DNA of 64,000 nucleotides. Source: JAJXWB01 sp965246795 (GTDB lineage Bacteria > Pseudomonadota > Alphaproteobacteria > Rhizobiales > Beijerinckiaceae). Positions 40,949-49,973 of the stretch are shown here, piece by piece (the stretch's first letter is position 1; the number at the start of each line of letters is the position of its first letter). Under the pieces are notes generated by a model. The model was not told the origin of the DNA, searched no databases, and worked only from the letters and a program-made list of their open reading frames with translations. The stretch lies in NCBI GenBank assembly GCA_965246795.1, contig CBDFFN010000007.1, forward strand, positions 372,001 through 436,000, in the 5' to 3' direction. Made by a program: the position numbers and the translations under genes.

Positions 40949-41627
40949 ATGAGCCGTTCATCCGAATCCGTGGTCCTCGAGATACGCGCCGCCGAGGGCG
41001 GGGCCGATGCCAAGCTCCTCGTCACCGAGCAGCTCGCTGCCTATGCCCGAGCCGGAGGCCGGGGTCGTCTTTGAGGTGACGCTTCTCGAGCAGCGAGCAG
41101 GCATCGCCCTCGCGCTCTTCGAAGGCCCCGGCGCGCGGGCATTGTTCGCCAGGGAATCGGGCGGTCATCGCTGGCAGCGCGTCCCACCCAACGACCGGCA
41201 TGGCCGCGTGCAGACGTCGACGGTGACCGTAGCCGTGCTCGACGTCGATGTGCCCAAGGCCTGGGTGCTCGACGAACGCGAGGTCGAGATCAAGAAATCG
41301 CTCGGCACGGGCCCCGGCGGTCAGCACCGAAACAAGACGGAGTCGTGCGTCACCGCCACGCACCGACCCACCGGAACGTCGGTCCGTGTCGACATGCGGT
41401 CGCAGCATCAGAGTCTGGCCATGGCCATGCGCATCCTCGCGGCGCGGCTCGGCGACGAAGCTGCTCGACGCGACAAGGCCGCGCGCGATGCCGAGCGTCG
41501 CTCGCAGGTCGGAAGCGGTATGCGCGGTGACAAGGTCCGCACCTACCGCACGCAGGACGATCGAGTCACCGATCATCGCACCGGCGCCACCACGAGCCTG
41601 AAGGCGTGGATGCGCGGCGATTGGTGA
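40949..41627 (+). CDS. Minimal release-factor-like protein expressed through a +1 frameshift
   Basis: Translation from ATG 40949 (GGGAGG upstream) gives 41 codons ending CTT TGA (41069-41074). Shifting +1 on CTT continues as EVTLLEQRAG to 41627, giving ~225 residues. The start (VVLEIRAAEGGADAKLL) matches domain 2 of class I release factors; HRWQRVP, then the peptidyl-hydrolysis motif GPGGQHRNKTESC (GGQ at 123-125), and VGSGMRGDKVRTYR ... RVTDHRTGATTS follow. Domain 1 is missing. At the stop-codon tripeptide position (PxT in RF1, SPF in RF2) it has PPN. It is not a canonical prfA or prfB. Confidence 0.85.
41054..41074 (+). promoter_or_regulatory. Programmed +1 ribosomal frameshift site
   Basis: CTT TGA at 41069-41074 is the slippery codon and stop used in prfB. 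Upstream are GGAGG (41054-41058) and GGGG (41061-41064, four bases before CTT), purine-rich anti-Shine-Dalgarno-like stimulators as in prfB. The base after TGA is G instead of the C of the classic site. Without the shift, translation would stop after 41 residues. Confidence 0.75.
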
Positions 41628-41632
41628 TCGCG

Positions 41633-43240
41633 TCAGGGTGCGCCGAGCGGGTGTTGCTTTCGAAGCGGTAATCCAGCGCGCTCCTGGGCCAGCGTCGCGG
41701 CGCACGTCTTCTCCGCGAGGTCGGCAGGCTGGCGCTGCTTCCAGCCGTTCACGATCCCCTTCCAGGACGAGCACTCTTCGGGCAACGCGCCCGACGTCGG
41801 CGAGCACATCAACACGACGAGGCCGGTGCAGCTCGGCGTTGCTCCAGCGGGCGAACCGACCTGCGCTGCGCCGCTCGCGGTGGACGAAGCCGTCGGCGCG
41901 CTGCTCGGTTTCTCCGACGGAGCGGCGTGTGCGGTGCTCGCTGCAGATGCGGAGGGTGCCGACGAAGGTGCCGAGGCACTCGGCGCGCCACCCGGCTGTG
42001 CGGCCCCGGAGGCGCCGGGCGCAGGTGCTGCGCTCGACGATTCGGCAGACGTCGGAGTCTCCGACGGCGTTGCGGAACGGGCCGCGGGCGGTGGGCCGAA
42101 GCCGCCACGCGCGAAGAACCACGACCCCGCCGCGACACCGAAGACGGCGATCGACCCTGCGACGAAGATCGGCAGAGCGAGGGTCGCTTTCGCGGGTGGA
42201 GGAAGCGACGTGGCCGGGGCCGTGACCTGCGGCGCGCTGGACATCGCCTGCGGGGTCGGTGCCAGGGGCGCTGCCCGTTCGGTCGGTGCGAAGCCGACGT
42301 CGGGGCCGACCTCGAACGGTCTGCTCGGAGATGGACTCTGCGCGGGGTCGAAGCTCGGGGGCAGCATGACGCTCGCCGGCGCCACCCCGGGAACGACGAC
42401 GGCGGCTTCCGACGCAGCCTCGCCGCTTGGCGGAGGTGAGTGCGTCGCCTCCACCGCGGCGAGCAGCGCATCGACGCTCTCGGGTCGGCGTTCGACCTTG
42501 AGGGCGAGCGCATCGCTCAGCACGCTCACCAGCGGGGCCGGGAGCTTCGCTGCCATGTCGTCGGGCACCTTCGGATCGAGCCGCGCCTGCGCGTCGCCCT
42601 CCGTCCAGGGCGGCCCGCCCGCGAGCATCACGTAGAAAAGCAAGGCCAGCTCGTAGACGTCGGTGCGCACCGTGGCTCGCGAGCCGAAGAGACGCTCGGG
42701 CGCCATGTATTGCGGCGTGCCTCGCGAAAGGCCCGCGCGTGTGGTCGTCGAGGGATCACCTTCGGTGTCACGCGCGATACCGAGGTCGAGCAGCACCAGT
42801 CGATCGTCGGGCTCGATCCAGAACACGTTGTCGGGCTTGATGTCGCGATGGATCAGCCCGTTCGCGTGCAGCGCCGCGACGCCCTCCGCGAGCTTCGAGA
42901 ACAGCGGCAAGGCGGTGTCGAGCGGCACAGCACCGCGGACGAGGCGCGCCGAGAGCGTTCGGCCCGCAAGGCGGGGCATCGCGATGTAGGGCCGACCGTC
43001 GGGCAATCGCCCGTTCGAGTGGAGCGCGACGATCGCCGGGTGCGCCAGGCGACCGAGCTTCTCGCCTTCACCGAGGAAGCGTTCGACCTCGCTCGGAGAG
43101 AGGCCGAGCTCGGGATGCAGCACCTTGAGCGCGAGTGGCTCGCCGGGTGAAGCGGCCAGGTGAGCGGCGTACACGATGGCGCTTCCTCCCTCGCCGAGGA
43201 AGCCTTCGATGACGAACGGGCCGAGCTCGGCGGGAAGCAT
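41633..43240 (-). CDS. Membrane-anchored Ser/Thr protein kinase
   Basis: A 535-residue PknB-like kinase. Kinase domain about 8-265: GEGGSA loop (16-21), Lys39, HRDIKPDN (131-138), DLG at 152-154 in place of DFG, and GTPQYMAPE. A 90-residue Pro/Ala/Ser linker leads to one membrane helix (about 354-377, LALPIFVAGSIAVFGVAAGSWFF). The outside part is a PAS-rich stalk and a Cys-containing tail (SCTGLVVLMCSP ... EECSSW ... KTCAATL). It could sense an envelope signal through the tail. It lies 27 bases after the Tsp-type protease gene on the same strand; likely cotranscribed. Confidence 0.88.
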   Translation of the reverse strand: MLPAELGPFVIEGFLGEGGSAIVYAAHLAASPGEPLALKVLHPELGLSPSEVERFLGEGEKLGRLAHPAIVALHSNGRLPDGRPYIAMPRLAGRTLSARLVRGAVPLDTALPLFSKLAEGVAALHANGLIHRDIKPDNVFWIEPDDRLVLLDLGIARDTEGDPSTTTRAGLSRGTPQYMAPERLFGSRATVRTDVYELALLFYVMLAGGPPWTEGDAQARLDPKVPDDMAAKLPAPLVSVLSDALALKVERRPESVDALLAAVEATHSPPPSGEAASEAAVVVPGVAPASVMLPPSFDPAQSPSPSRPFEVGPDVGFAPTERAAPLAPTPQAMSSAPQVTAPATSLPPPAKATLALPIFVAGSIAVFGVAAGSWFFARGGFGPPPAARSATPSETPTSAESSSAAPAPGASGAAQPGGAPSASAPSSAPSASAASTAHAAPSEKPSSAPTASSTASGAAQVGSPAGATPSCTGLVVLMCSPTSGALPEECSSWKGIVNGWKQRQPADLAEKTCAATLAQERAGLPLRKQHPLGAP

Positions 43241-43267
43241 CTGGCTCGCGACGCTCGCTCGCTTTCG

Positions 43268-45529
43268 CTACTTCGTTTTCTTGCTCATGTCTTCCAGCAC
43301 GTGGAGCGACTCCTCGAGCCAAGGATCGCGCGCGAGCTCGTCTTTCCAGGCGTCGAGCTTCTGCTTCAGCTTCTTGTCGTTGGCGGTGACCGCGGGGGCC
43401 GTGGCGCCCTCGAGCGGCTCGACGTCGAAGAGCGGTTTCTGATCCTTGAGCTTCGGATCGTTGGCATCGACCTCCGCCTTCTCCTGCTTCTTTTCCGCCT
43501 CGTAGGCCTTTCGCTCGAGAGGCTCGCGGGTCTTGTCGCGGCGAGCCTTGATGAGCTTGCTGAATGTCTCGACCTTGGCGAACACGGGGTTTGCCTTGGC
43601 GCGCGCCCCGCTGGCGGATTGCAGGTCGGGCAGCGTCCAGTCGTGCTTCACCGGAGTGAACTTGGCGGGATCGATCGCGCTCCAGGGAATCGCGTGGAAC
43701 AGGGTGACCTCGCGCGAGTCGACGAACGAAGCCGGGTCGGGCAAGAGGATGTCGGGGACGACGCCCTTCAGCTGGGTCGAGCCACCATTGACTCTGAAGT
43801 ACTCCTGCATCGTGATCTTGTAGACGCCGAGAGGGTCGCCGCCCGACTTGAGACGGTCGAGGTCGACGACGGCCTGCACGGAGCCTTTTCCGTGCGTGGG
43901 GCTCGTGCCGACGATCACCGCGCGCTGATAATCCTGGAGAGCACCGGCGAGGATCTCGGCAGCAGACGCGCTGAAGCGATCGACCATCACCACCAGGCGA
44001 CCGGAGTAGGCGATCGACGGGTCGGTGTCGGAGAGCACCTCGACCTTGTCGTCGGCGTCTTTGGTCATGACGACCGGGCCCTTGTCGATGAAGAGGCCGC
44101 TGATGTCGCGCGCGTGGGTGAGAATGCCGCCGCCATTGCCGCGCAGATCGAGCACGACCGCACCGAGCTTCTTGTCGCGGAAGGTGTTGAGGAGCGCGCG
44201 CACGTCGTCGGTCGCGTTGCGCTCCCCGGGCTTCGGGTGCCCACCGAGCTCGCCATAGAAGCCGGGCAGATAGATGTAGCCGACCTTCTCGCCCTTCGCG
44301 CCCATCTTGAGAACGGCGCCGCGCGCATAGGTTGCTTCGATCTTGATGACGTCGCGCTTGATCGAGATCGTCTCGATGTGGCCGTCGGACTTCTTGACGG
44401 TGAGGATGACGACCGTGCCCTTGGGCCCGCGAATCATCTCGACCACCTTGTCGAGCGCCATGTCGGTCACGTCGACCGGGTCCTTCCCTTCCTGCGCCAC
44501 CGCGAGAATGAGATCGCCGGCGGCGAGCTTGCCCTGCGTCCAGCTCGCACCACCGGGCACGAGATCGTTCACGACGACGTAATGGTCTTGCTCGCCGAGC
44601 GCCGCTCCGATGCCCTCGAGCGTGCCGGTGATCTGGATGTCGAAGTTCGCCTTCTCGGAGGGCGCCAGATATTCGGTGTGCGGGTCGAAGACGGCGTTGA
44701 CCGCGTTGATGAACTGCTCTGCCGGCTCCAGCTTCTCGACGTCTTTCTGCCGCACGAATCGTGACTGGTAGCGAACGGCCAGCTCTTTCCGAGCCTTGTC
44801 TTCGCGCGCCTCGAACGTGGCGGGAATCGCGGCGAGCGCCTTCTCGGCCGCCTCGTCTCGCTGCGCATCTTTCGTGGCGTCTTTCTTGTCGTCCTTCTTG
44901 TCTTTGGCGGCGAGGAGGTCCTCCATCTGCTGGATGCGCTCGAGCACCTGGAGCTCGAGCACCCCGCGCCAGCGATCGCGCAGCTCGGCCTCGGATTTCG
45001 CGAAGGCGCGCTTCTTCGGATCGGTCTCGACCTCCTCGTTGGCGGTGAACGTGAACGGCTTCGAGAGCACGTCGGCCACCACGCCGGCCACGACCTCGCG
45101 ACGGTGAGCGAGGAGCGCGGCGCCCTTGCGTGCCAGCACCAGATCACCCGCCTCGAGCTCGTCGTCGATCGCGCTCTCGTATTTCGAGAGGGCATCGATG
45201 TCGCTCTGCAACAGCAACAGCTTCGCGCCGTCGAGCTCCTCGATGTACTTGGGGAAGGCTTCCTTCGAGAGCGCGTCGTTGATCGGACGACGGAGCACGT
45301 GCTGCTTGGTGAGCAGTTGCAGCGTCGCCTCGGCGAGCGTGGCCTCGCGCGGATCGGCAGGCAGCGCCGGCAAGTTGTCTTCGGGAACGATCGTCGCCGA
45401 GATGGGCACCGAAGGCGCGCTGCTGCGCGGTGAGGTCGTCGTCGGCGGTGACGAGCACGCGGCCGCGAGAGCGAGGGTGAGCAGCGCGGGTGAGCTCCCG
45501 AGGAGCGCCGAAATCGAGCGTTTTCGCAT
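43268..45529 (-). CDS. Lipoprotein C-terminal processing peptidase (Tsp/Prc, S41 family)
   Basis: A 753-residue secreted lipoprotein (lipobox AAAC) with the Tsp layout: a long N-terminal helical domain (QLLTKQHVLRRPINDALSKEAF), a PDZ domain around LVPGGASWTQGKLAAGDLIL, and the S41 catalytic core with VVLDLRGNGGGILTHA, RFSASAAEILAGALQDYQRA (nucleophile Ser in SASA) and the Lys further on (GTSPTHGKGSVQ). The C-terminal DUF3340-like tail is Lys/Glu-rich. It cleaves C-termini of envelope proteins. A DKKDDKKDATKDAQ charged run near 205-220 is unusual. It is probably in one operon with the kinase. Confidence 0.9.
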   Translation of the reverse strand: MRKRSISALLGSSPALLTLALAAACSSPPTTTSPRSSAPSVPISATIVPEDNLPALPADPREATLAEATLQLLTKQHVLRRPINDALSKEAFPKYIEELDGAKLLLLQSDIDALSKYESAIDDELEAGDLVLARKGAALLAHRREVVAGVVADVLSKPFTFTANEEVETDPKKRAFAKSEAELRDRWRGVLELQVLERIQQMEDLLAAKDKKDDKKDATKDAQRDEAAEKALAAIPATFEAREDKARKELAVRYQSRFVRQKDVEKLEPAEQFINAVNAVFDPHTEYLAPSEKANFDIQITGTLEGIGAALGEQDHYVVVNDLVPGGASWTQGKLAAGDLILAVAQEGKDPVDVTDMALDKVVEMIRGPKGTVVILTVKKSDGHIETISIKRDVIKIEATYARGAVLKMGAKGEKVGYIYLPGFYGELGGHPKPGERNATDDVRALLNTFRDKKLGAVVLDLRGNGGGILTHARDISGLFIDKGPVVMTKDADDKVEVLSDTDPSIAYSGRLVVMVDRFSASAAEILAGALQDYQRAVIVGTSPTHGKGSVQAVVDLDRLKSGGDPLGVYKITMQEYFRVNGGSTQLKGVVPDILLPDPASFVDSREVTLFHAIPWSAIDPAKFTPVKHDWTLPDLQSASGARAKANPVFAKVETFSKLIKARRDKTREPLERKAYEAEKKQEKAEVDANDPKLKDQKPLFDVEPLEGATAPAVTANDKKLKQKLDAWKDELARDPWLEESLHVLEDMSKKTK

Positions 45530-45668
45530 CACTCGCGCAGCGTGTCATGCCCGCCCGAGCATCGCAAACACCGAAAGACCGCGTCTCGAAAACGATGGAG
45601 CATGCGCGAAGGCTCGTTCATCCTGGTGCAGCTCGCCGCGTCGTCGAGCTTCGAAGGAGGATCGGATC

Positions 45669-47429
45669 ATGCCTTCTCTCAAGAGTGATCTCGCGTTTGC
45701 CGAGGCGCGTGCAGAGGTCGAGAGACGCGCCGACGGATCGATGATCATTCGTTCGCCCGAGCCGCTCCGCCCCTACTCGCGCTGCGTGGGCGAGTGGCTG
45801 GTCGACTGGGCCGAGCGCGCACCGGATCGCATCTTCGTCGCGGACCGAGCGGGCGATCGATGGAGAGAGGTCACCTATCGATCGGCGCTCACGTCGGTGC
45901 GACGCATCGCGATGGGCCTGCTCGAGCGCGGGCTCGACGCGCGCCGCCCGGTCGCCATCCTCTCGGACAACGACGTGGACCACGCCCTCGTCGCGCTGGC
46001 GGCCATGCACGTGGGTGTTCCGGTCGTCCCTATCTCACCTGCCTATTCGCTGCTCTCGAAAGACTTCGCCAAGCTTCGGACCATCTTCGATCTGGTTCGG
46101 CCGGGACTCGTGTTCGCCAGGGACCCGGCGCGCTTCGGTGAGGCACTGGCATCGGTGGGTGCCGTGGCGACGCCTTTGGAAACGCTCTCCGAGAAAGAGG
46201 CCGACGTGCGGGTCGACCGCGCCTTCGAAGAGGTGGGCCCCGACACACTCGCCAAGATTCTCTTCACCTCGGGCTCGACCGGAGAGCCGAAGGGCGTGAA
46301 GAACCCGCAACGCATGCTCACGTCGAGCCAGCAGGCGATGGCCCAGGGCTGGCCCTTTCTCGAGACGCGACCGCCCGTGCTCGTGGACTGGCTTCCCTGG
46401 AATCATACCTTTGGCGGCAATCACAACTTCAACCTGGTGCTTCGCAACGGCGGCACGCTCTACGTCGACGACGGCAAGCCGGCCCCGGGTCTCATCGAGA
46501 AGACGGTGAAGAACCTCTCCGAGATCTCGCCGACCATGGTCTTCAACGTGCCGCGCGGGTTCGATCTGCTGCTTCCCTTCCTCGAGAGCGACATGCGGCT
46601 CCGTTCGAAGTTCTTCCAACGTCTCGAGGTGGTGTTTTATGCGGCCGCCGCGCTTCCGCAAAACCTCTGGGAACGCCTCGAGCGCCTGGCCATCGAGGAA
46701 AAAGGCGGTCATCTGGCGATGCTTTCGGCCTGGGGCTCGACCGAAACGTCGCCGCTCGCGACGCAGGTGCATTTCCCCATCGAGCGCGCCGGCGTCGTCG
46801 GCCTTCCGGTCGCTGGCTGCGAGCTCAAGTTGGTTCCCATCGCCGACAAGCTCGAAGTGCGCGTTCGAGGGCCGAACGTGACACCCGGATACGTCGAGCG
46901 CGACGATCTGACGCGCGCGGCCTTCGACGATGAGGGCTTCTACATCACCGGCGACGCCATGAAGCTTCGTGAACCCGAAAGCCCCGAGCGCGGGCTCGTG
47001 TTCGATGGCCGGGTGGCCGAGGACTTCAAGCTCACCACCGGCACCTGGGTGCACGTGGGGGCGTTGCGGACGCGACTCATTGCCGCCTGCGACCCCGTCG
47101 TGCAAGACGCGGTGATCACCGGACACGATCGCAACGACATCGGCGCGCTCGTCTTCTTGACCGCGGCAGGGCTTGCGATGTCGCCCGATGTGGTTCGCGT
47201 CCGGATCGCGAGTGCGCTGGCGGCGATGGCGGCCGAGACGGGAGCGAGCTCGAGCACGGTGCGACGGGCGATGGTGCTCGACGAGCCGCCGTCACTCGAT
47301 GCTGGCGAGATCACCGACAAGGGCTACATCCATCAGCGCGCCGTTCTCGAGCGGCGCGCAGCGCACGTCGAATTGCTCCATGGAGCAGGCGAGCGCGTCA
47401 TCGGAAGCGAACGAAAGGAAGCTACATGA
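45669..47429 (+). CDS. AMP-dependent ligase, feruloyl-CoA synthase-like
   Basis: A 586-residue adenylate-forming enzyme. FTSGSTGEPKGV is the P-loop; LPWNHTFGGNHN and SAWGSTETSPLAT give A4/A5 motifs, YITGDAMKL the Asp motif, and the C-terminal subdomain has RLIAACDPVVQDAVITGHDRNDIG. Sequence and length fit feruloyl-CoA synthases, which activate hydroxycinnamates or other aromatic acids to CoA esters with ATP. Start ATG 45669 with GGAGG. The following SDR overlaps by four bases (ATGA) and could act on the product. Confidence 0.88.
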   Translation: MPSLKSDLAFAEARAEVERRADGSMIIRSPEPLRPYSRCVGEWLVDWAERAPDRIFVADRAGDRWREVTYRSALTSVRRIAMGLLERGLDARRPVAILSDNDVDHALVALAAMHVGVPVVPISPAYSLLSKDFAKLRTIFDLVRPGLVFARDPARFGEALASVGAVATPLETLSEKEADVRVDRAFEEVGPDTLAKILFTSGSTGEPKGVKNPQRMLTSSQQAMAQGWPFLETRPPVLVDWLPWNHTFGGNHNFNLVLRNGGTLYVDDGKPAPGLIEKTVKNLSEISPTMVFNVPRGFDLLLPFLESDMRLRSKFFQRLEVVFYAAAALPQNLWERLERLAIEEKGGHLAMLSAWGSTETSPLATQVHFPIERAGVVGLPVAGCELKLVPIADKLEVRVRGPNVTPGYVERDDLTRAAFDDEGFYITGDAMKLREPESPERGLVFDGRVAEDFKLTTGTWVHVGALRTRLIAACDPVVQDAVITGHDRNDIGALVFLTAAGLAMSPDVVRVRIASALAAMAAETGASSSTVRRAMVLDEPPSLDAGEITDKGYIHQRAVLERRAAHVELLHGAGERVIGSERKEAT

Positions 47430-48121
47430 CGGTCACGGTCGTGGTGGGAGTCGGTCCAGGTCTGGGTGCAGGGCTCGCGCGTCGGTTCGCTCGCGAGGGG
47501 CACCTGATTGCCCTCGTCGCACGCAAGCTCGACTTCTCGCAGACGCTCTCCAAGGAGCTTCCCGGCTCGAAGGCTTACGCGTGCGACGTGGCGAAGCCCG
47601 ACGAGCTGAAGGCCACGTTTGCGTCCATCCGCGCCGATCTCGGCGACCCCGAGAACCTGCTCTACAATGCCGGCTCGGGCACGTGGGCGACCGTCGAGGA
47701 GATCAGCGTCGATGACTTCGAGCACGCCTGGAAGGTGAACGCGCTCGGATCGCTGATTGCCTCCCAAGAGGTGATTCCGGCGATGAAGCGCGCGAAGAGG
47801 GGCAACATCGTCTTCACCGGGGCCACCGCGTCGCGCCGAGGCAACGTGAAAACGGCGGCGTTCGCTCCAGCCAAGGCCGCGCAGAAGAGCCTCGCCGAAT
47901 CGATGGCGCGCCATCTCTGGCCCTCGGGCATCCACGTGGCGCTCGTGATCGTCGATGGAGCCGTCGCATCCGAACGCTCGCGCAAGAACCTCGGTGACCG
48001 CCCCGAGAGCTCGCTCATCCAGCCCGACGACGTGGCCGAGACCGTGTATCAGGTCACGAAGCAAAACGAGTCGGCGTGGTCATTCGAGGTCGAGGCACGG
48101 CCCTCGGTGGAGAAGTGGTAG
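47426..48121 (+). CDS. Short-chain dehydrogenase, Phe replacing catalytic Tyr
   Basis: A 231-residue Rossmann protein: VVVGVGPGLGAGLARRF cofactor loop, YACDVAKPDELKA, NAGSG (NNAG equivalent), FTGATASRRGNVKTAAFAPAKAA, where Phe sits in the YxxxK position (FAPAK). It is the same atypical type as the SDR at 21090-21776 (both have GxGPGxS/G start motifs). The start overlaps the ligase stop (ATGA), so the pair is cotranscribed and possibly acts in one aromatic-acid or CoA-ester pathway. Confidence 0.85.
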   Translation: MTVTVVVGVGPGLGAGLARRFAREGHLIALVARKLDFSQTLSKELPGSKAYACDVAKPDELKATFASIRADLGDPENLLYNAGSGTWATVEEISVDDFEHAWKVNALGSLIASQEVIPAMKRAKRGNIVFTGATASRRGNVKTAAFAPAKAAQKSLAESMARHLWPSGIHVALVIVDGAVASERSRKNLGDRPESSLIQPDDVAETVYQVTKQNESAWSFEVEARPSVEKW

Positions 48122-48152
48122 CGCGCCCTGGCGAAGGAGCGCGGAATGCAGC

Positions 48153-49004
48153 TCAGCCCGAGGCCTCCCGAACGATGCGGTCGGGGTCGCCGAGGAACTC
48201 GAAGTGCATCGTGTCTTCCAGGGTGTCGTAGCCGAGCCAGTAGAAGCCGAAGCTTTCGAACGAATCCACCCAGCACTTCGGCAGCGATGTGCGCTCGAAC
48301 GGTGAGTCGACGGGCTTTTTGCAACGAGGCCATTCACTGAGGCCCGACACGCAACCGCAACACGAGTTCTTGTCGAAGTCGATGTCGAGCGCGATCCCGT
48401 ACATGTGGTTCGACACCTCGTCGTTGTGGAAGGTGTTCTTGGTGCGCAACCCGTCGAGAAGCTTGGGCTCGTAGGGTGTGTCGGCGCATTGGTCGATGAT
48501 CTTCGCCTCGACACATCCGAGCGCCACGAGCACGCGGCGGTTCATCTTCACCCCGACGCCGAAGAACTTGGCGCCCTTCGCATAGTCGTGCGGCGTGCGC
48601 TGGTTCCACGAAGGCTCACCGAAGCCCTCTACGTAGCCATAGTGGCGGGTGCGATACTCGATGGCCTTTCGCGCAAGCACTCTCCGCTCGGCGGCCTCTT
48701 CCTTGTCTATCCCAGGGCCGACCACGTAGCTCCCCCGAATCAGAAACTCCTGGGGCGGTTGCTCGTTGCACGCATAGAGCTTGGGGGCAGGTGAGACTGC
48801 GGCTGCGATCGATGGTGCCGAGCTGGGCTCCACGAACGGTGCAGGCACTTCGGTCGATGCTGGCGCCGGAGCATTCGTCGCCTCGAGCACGAGGAACGGA
48901 TCCGTTGCGGCCAGAGGTCGCGCCTGGTCCACGGCCGAGGGGCGGCATGCGCCGAGAGCCGCGAGCGTCACGACCATGCCGAGGCGAAGCGTCTCCCGAA
49001 GCAT
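48153..49004 (-). CDS. Lipoprotein M15-family (VanY-like) peptidase
   Basis: A 283-residue lipoprotein (lipobox ALGAC at about 20) with a Pro/Ala linker and a peptidase domain. Zinc motif pieces: VSNHMYGIALDIDF (HxxGxAxD pattern) and MHFEFLG near the C-terminus. Two Cys pairs (NSCCGCVSG, RCKKP) may form disulfides. It is of the D-alanyl-D-alanine carboxypeptidase/endolysin type and would act on peptidoglycan in the envelope. It is 33 bases downstream of oxyR on the same strand. Confidence 0.8.
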   Translation of the reverse strand: MLRETLRLGMVVTLAALGACRPSAVDQARPLAATDPFLVLEATNAPAPASTEVPAPFVEPSSAPSIAAAVSPAPKLYACNEQPPQEFLIRGSYVVGPGIDKEEAAERRVLARKAIEYRTRHYGYVEGFGEPSWNQRTPHDYAKGAKFFGVGVKMNRRVLVALGCVEAKIIDQCADTPYEPKLLDGLRTKNTFHNDEVSNHMYGIALDIDFDKNSCCGCVSGLSEWPRCKKPVDSPFERTSLPKCWVDSFESFGFYWLGYDTLEDTMHFEFLGDPDRIVREASG

Positions 49005-49037
49005 GCGCGTGCAGAAGAACGCACGGCAGCCCCGAGG

Positions 49038-49964
49038 TTAGTCCCGAGCCCTCGTCACTTCCGGATAGGCCGCGCGCAAACCGGCTGCGACCCTTCTCAG
49101 GGCCACCTCGAGCGGGGAACGCTTCCTCCACACGAGAGCGATGGTTCGACTCGGAACCGGGGCGGCGAACTTGCGAATGCGAAGATCGGCGCGACGCGCC
49201 TCGGTCGGCACCGAGACGGCCGGCAGCAAGGTCACGCCCGTCCCACCGGCCACCATCTGCACCAGCGTCGAAAGGCTCGTCGCCCGGAACTCGAGCTCGC
49301 GCGCGTTGGCGGTGGAGCACACGGCGAGCGCCTGCTCGCGAAAGCAATGCCCGTCGTCGAGCAGCAGCACGTTGGCGTCGGCGAGATCTCGCGGCGTCAC
49401 CGGTGATGCTTTCTTCGCGAGCGCATGCCCGCGAGGCGTGACGAGCACGAAGGGGTCTTTTGCCACGACATCGCGCTCCACGTCGCCGATGTCGGCCTCG
49501 AGCGCGAGCAGCGCCGCATCGAGCGTCCCCTCGTCGAGCGCCTTCAAGATCACCTCGGTCTTGTCTTCGAGCCAGGCGAACGTGATGCGCGGAAGGTCGG
49601 CCCGAAGGAGCGGAGTCGCCGTCGGCAAGAGATAAGGTGAGATGGTCGGGATGACTCCGATGCGCAGTGTGCCCACCAGCGGGTCGCTGACGCGCTTCGC
49701 TGCCTGGACGAGATCATCGGCCCCGACCACCAACTGTCGCGCGCGCTCGACGACCTCACGCCCCGCCGCAGTGACGAGCACCCGTCGACGATCCCGCTCG
49801 AAAATGCGCACGCCGAGGCCGCTCTCCACCTCGGCAATCTGCGCGCTGAGGGAAGGCTGCGACACGTGGCAGCGCTCGGCGCCGCGACGGAACGAGAGCG
49901 CGTCGGCCACCGCCACCACGTATTGGAGCTGTCTCAACGAGAAGGGATGCGGCCCGAAGCTCAT
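49038..49964 (-). CDS. oxyR: OxyR-like LysR regulator
   Basis: A 308-residue LysR protein. HTH: LRQLQYVVAVADALSFRRGA, CHVSQPSLSAQIAEVE. In the effector domain the redox motif GHCFREQALAVC has two Cys nine residues apart, exactly as Cys199/Cys208 in E. coli OxyR, so it probably senses peroxide by disulfide formation. It follows the DODA dioxygenase by nine bases on the same strand. Targets are not visible here; no katG or ahpC is adjacent. Confidence 0.9.
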   Translation of the reverse strand: MSFGPHPFSLRQLQYVVAVADALSFRRGAERCHVSQPSLSAQIAEVESGLGVRIFERDRRRVLVTAAGREVVERARQLVVGADDLVQAAKRVSDPLVGTLRIGVIPTISPYLLPTATPLLRADLPRITFAWLEDKTEVILKALDEGTLDAALLALEADIGDVERDVVAKDPFVLVTPRGHALAKKASPVTPRDLADANVLLLDDGHCFREQALAVCSTANARELEFRATSLSTLVQMVAGGTGVTLLPAVSVPTEARRADLRIRKFAAPVPSRTIALVWRKRSPLEVALRRVAAGLRAAYPEVTRARD

Positions 49965-49973
49965 GAGCCGAGC

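Noticed and set aside
40949..41627. The release-factor-like gene as a plain frameshift error or pseudogene
   Set aside because: The stop occurs in exactly the CTT TGA context used by prfB, with SD-like bases upstream, and both halves are conserved; error is still possible and is stated as the refuting test.
46035..47126. A 363-codon minus-strand frame inside the AMP-ligase gene
   Set aside because: It is antisense to a well-conserved ligase; its His/Arg/Gly-rich content is a typical shadow in high-GC DNA.
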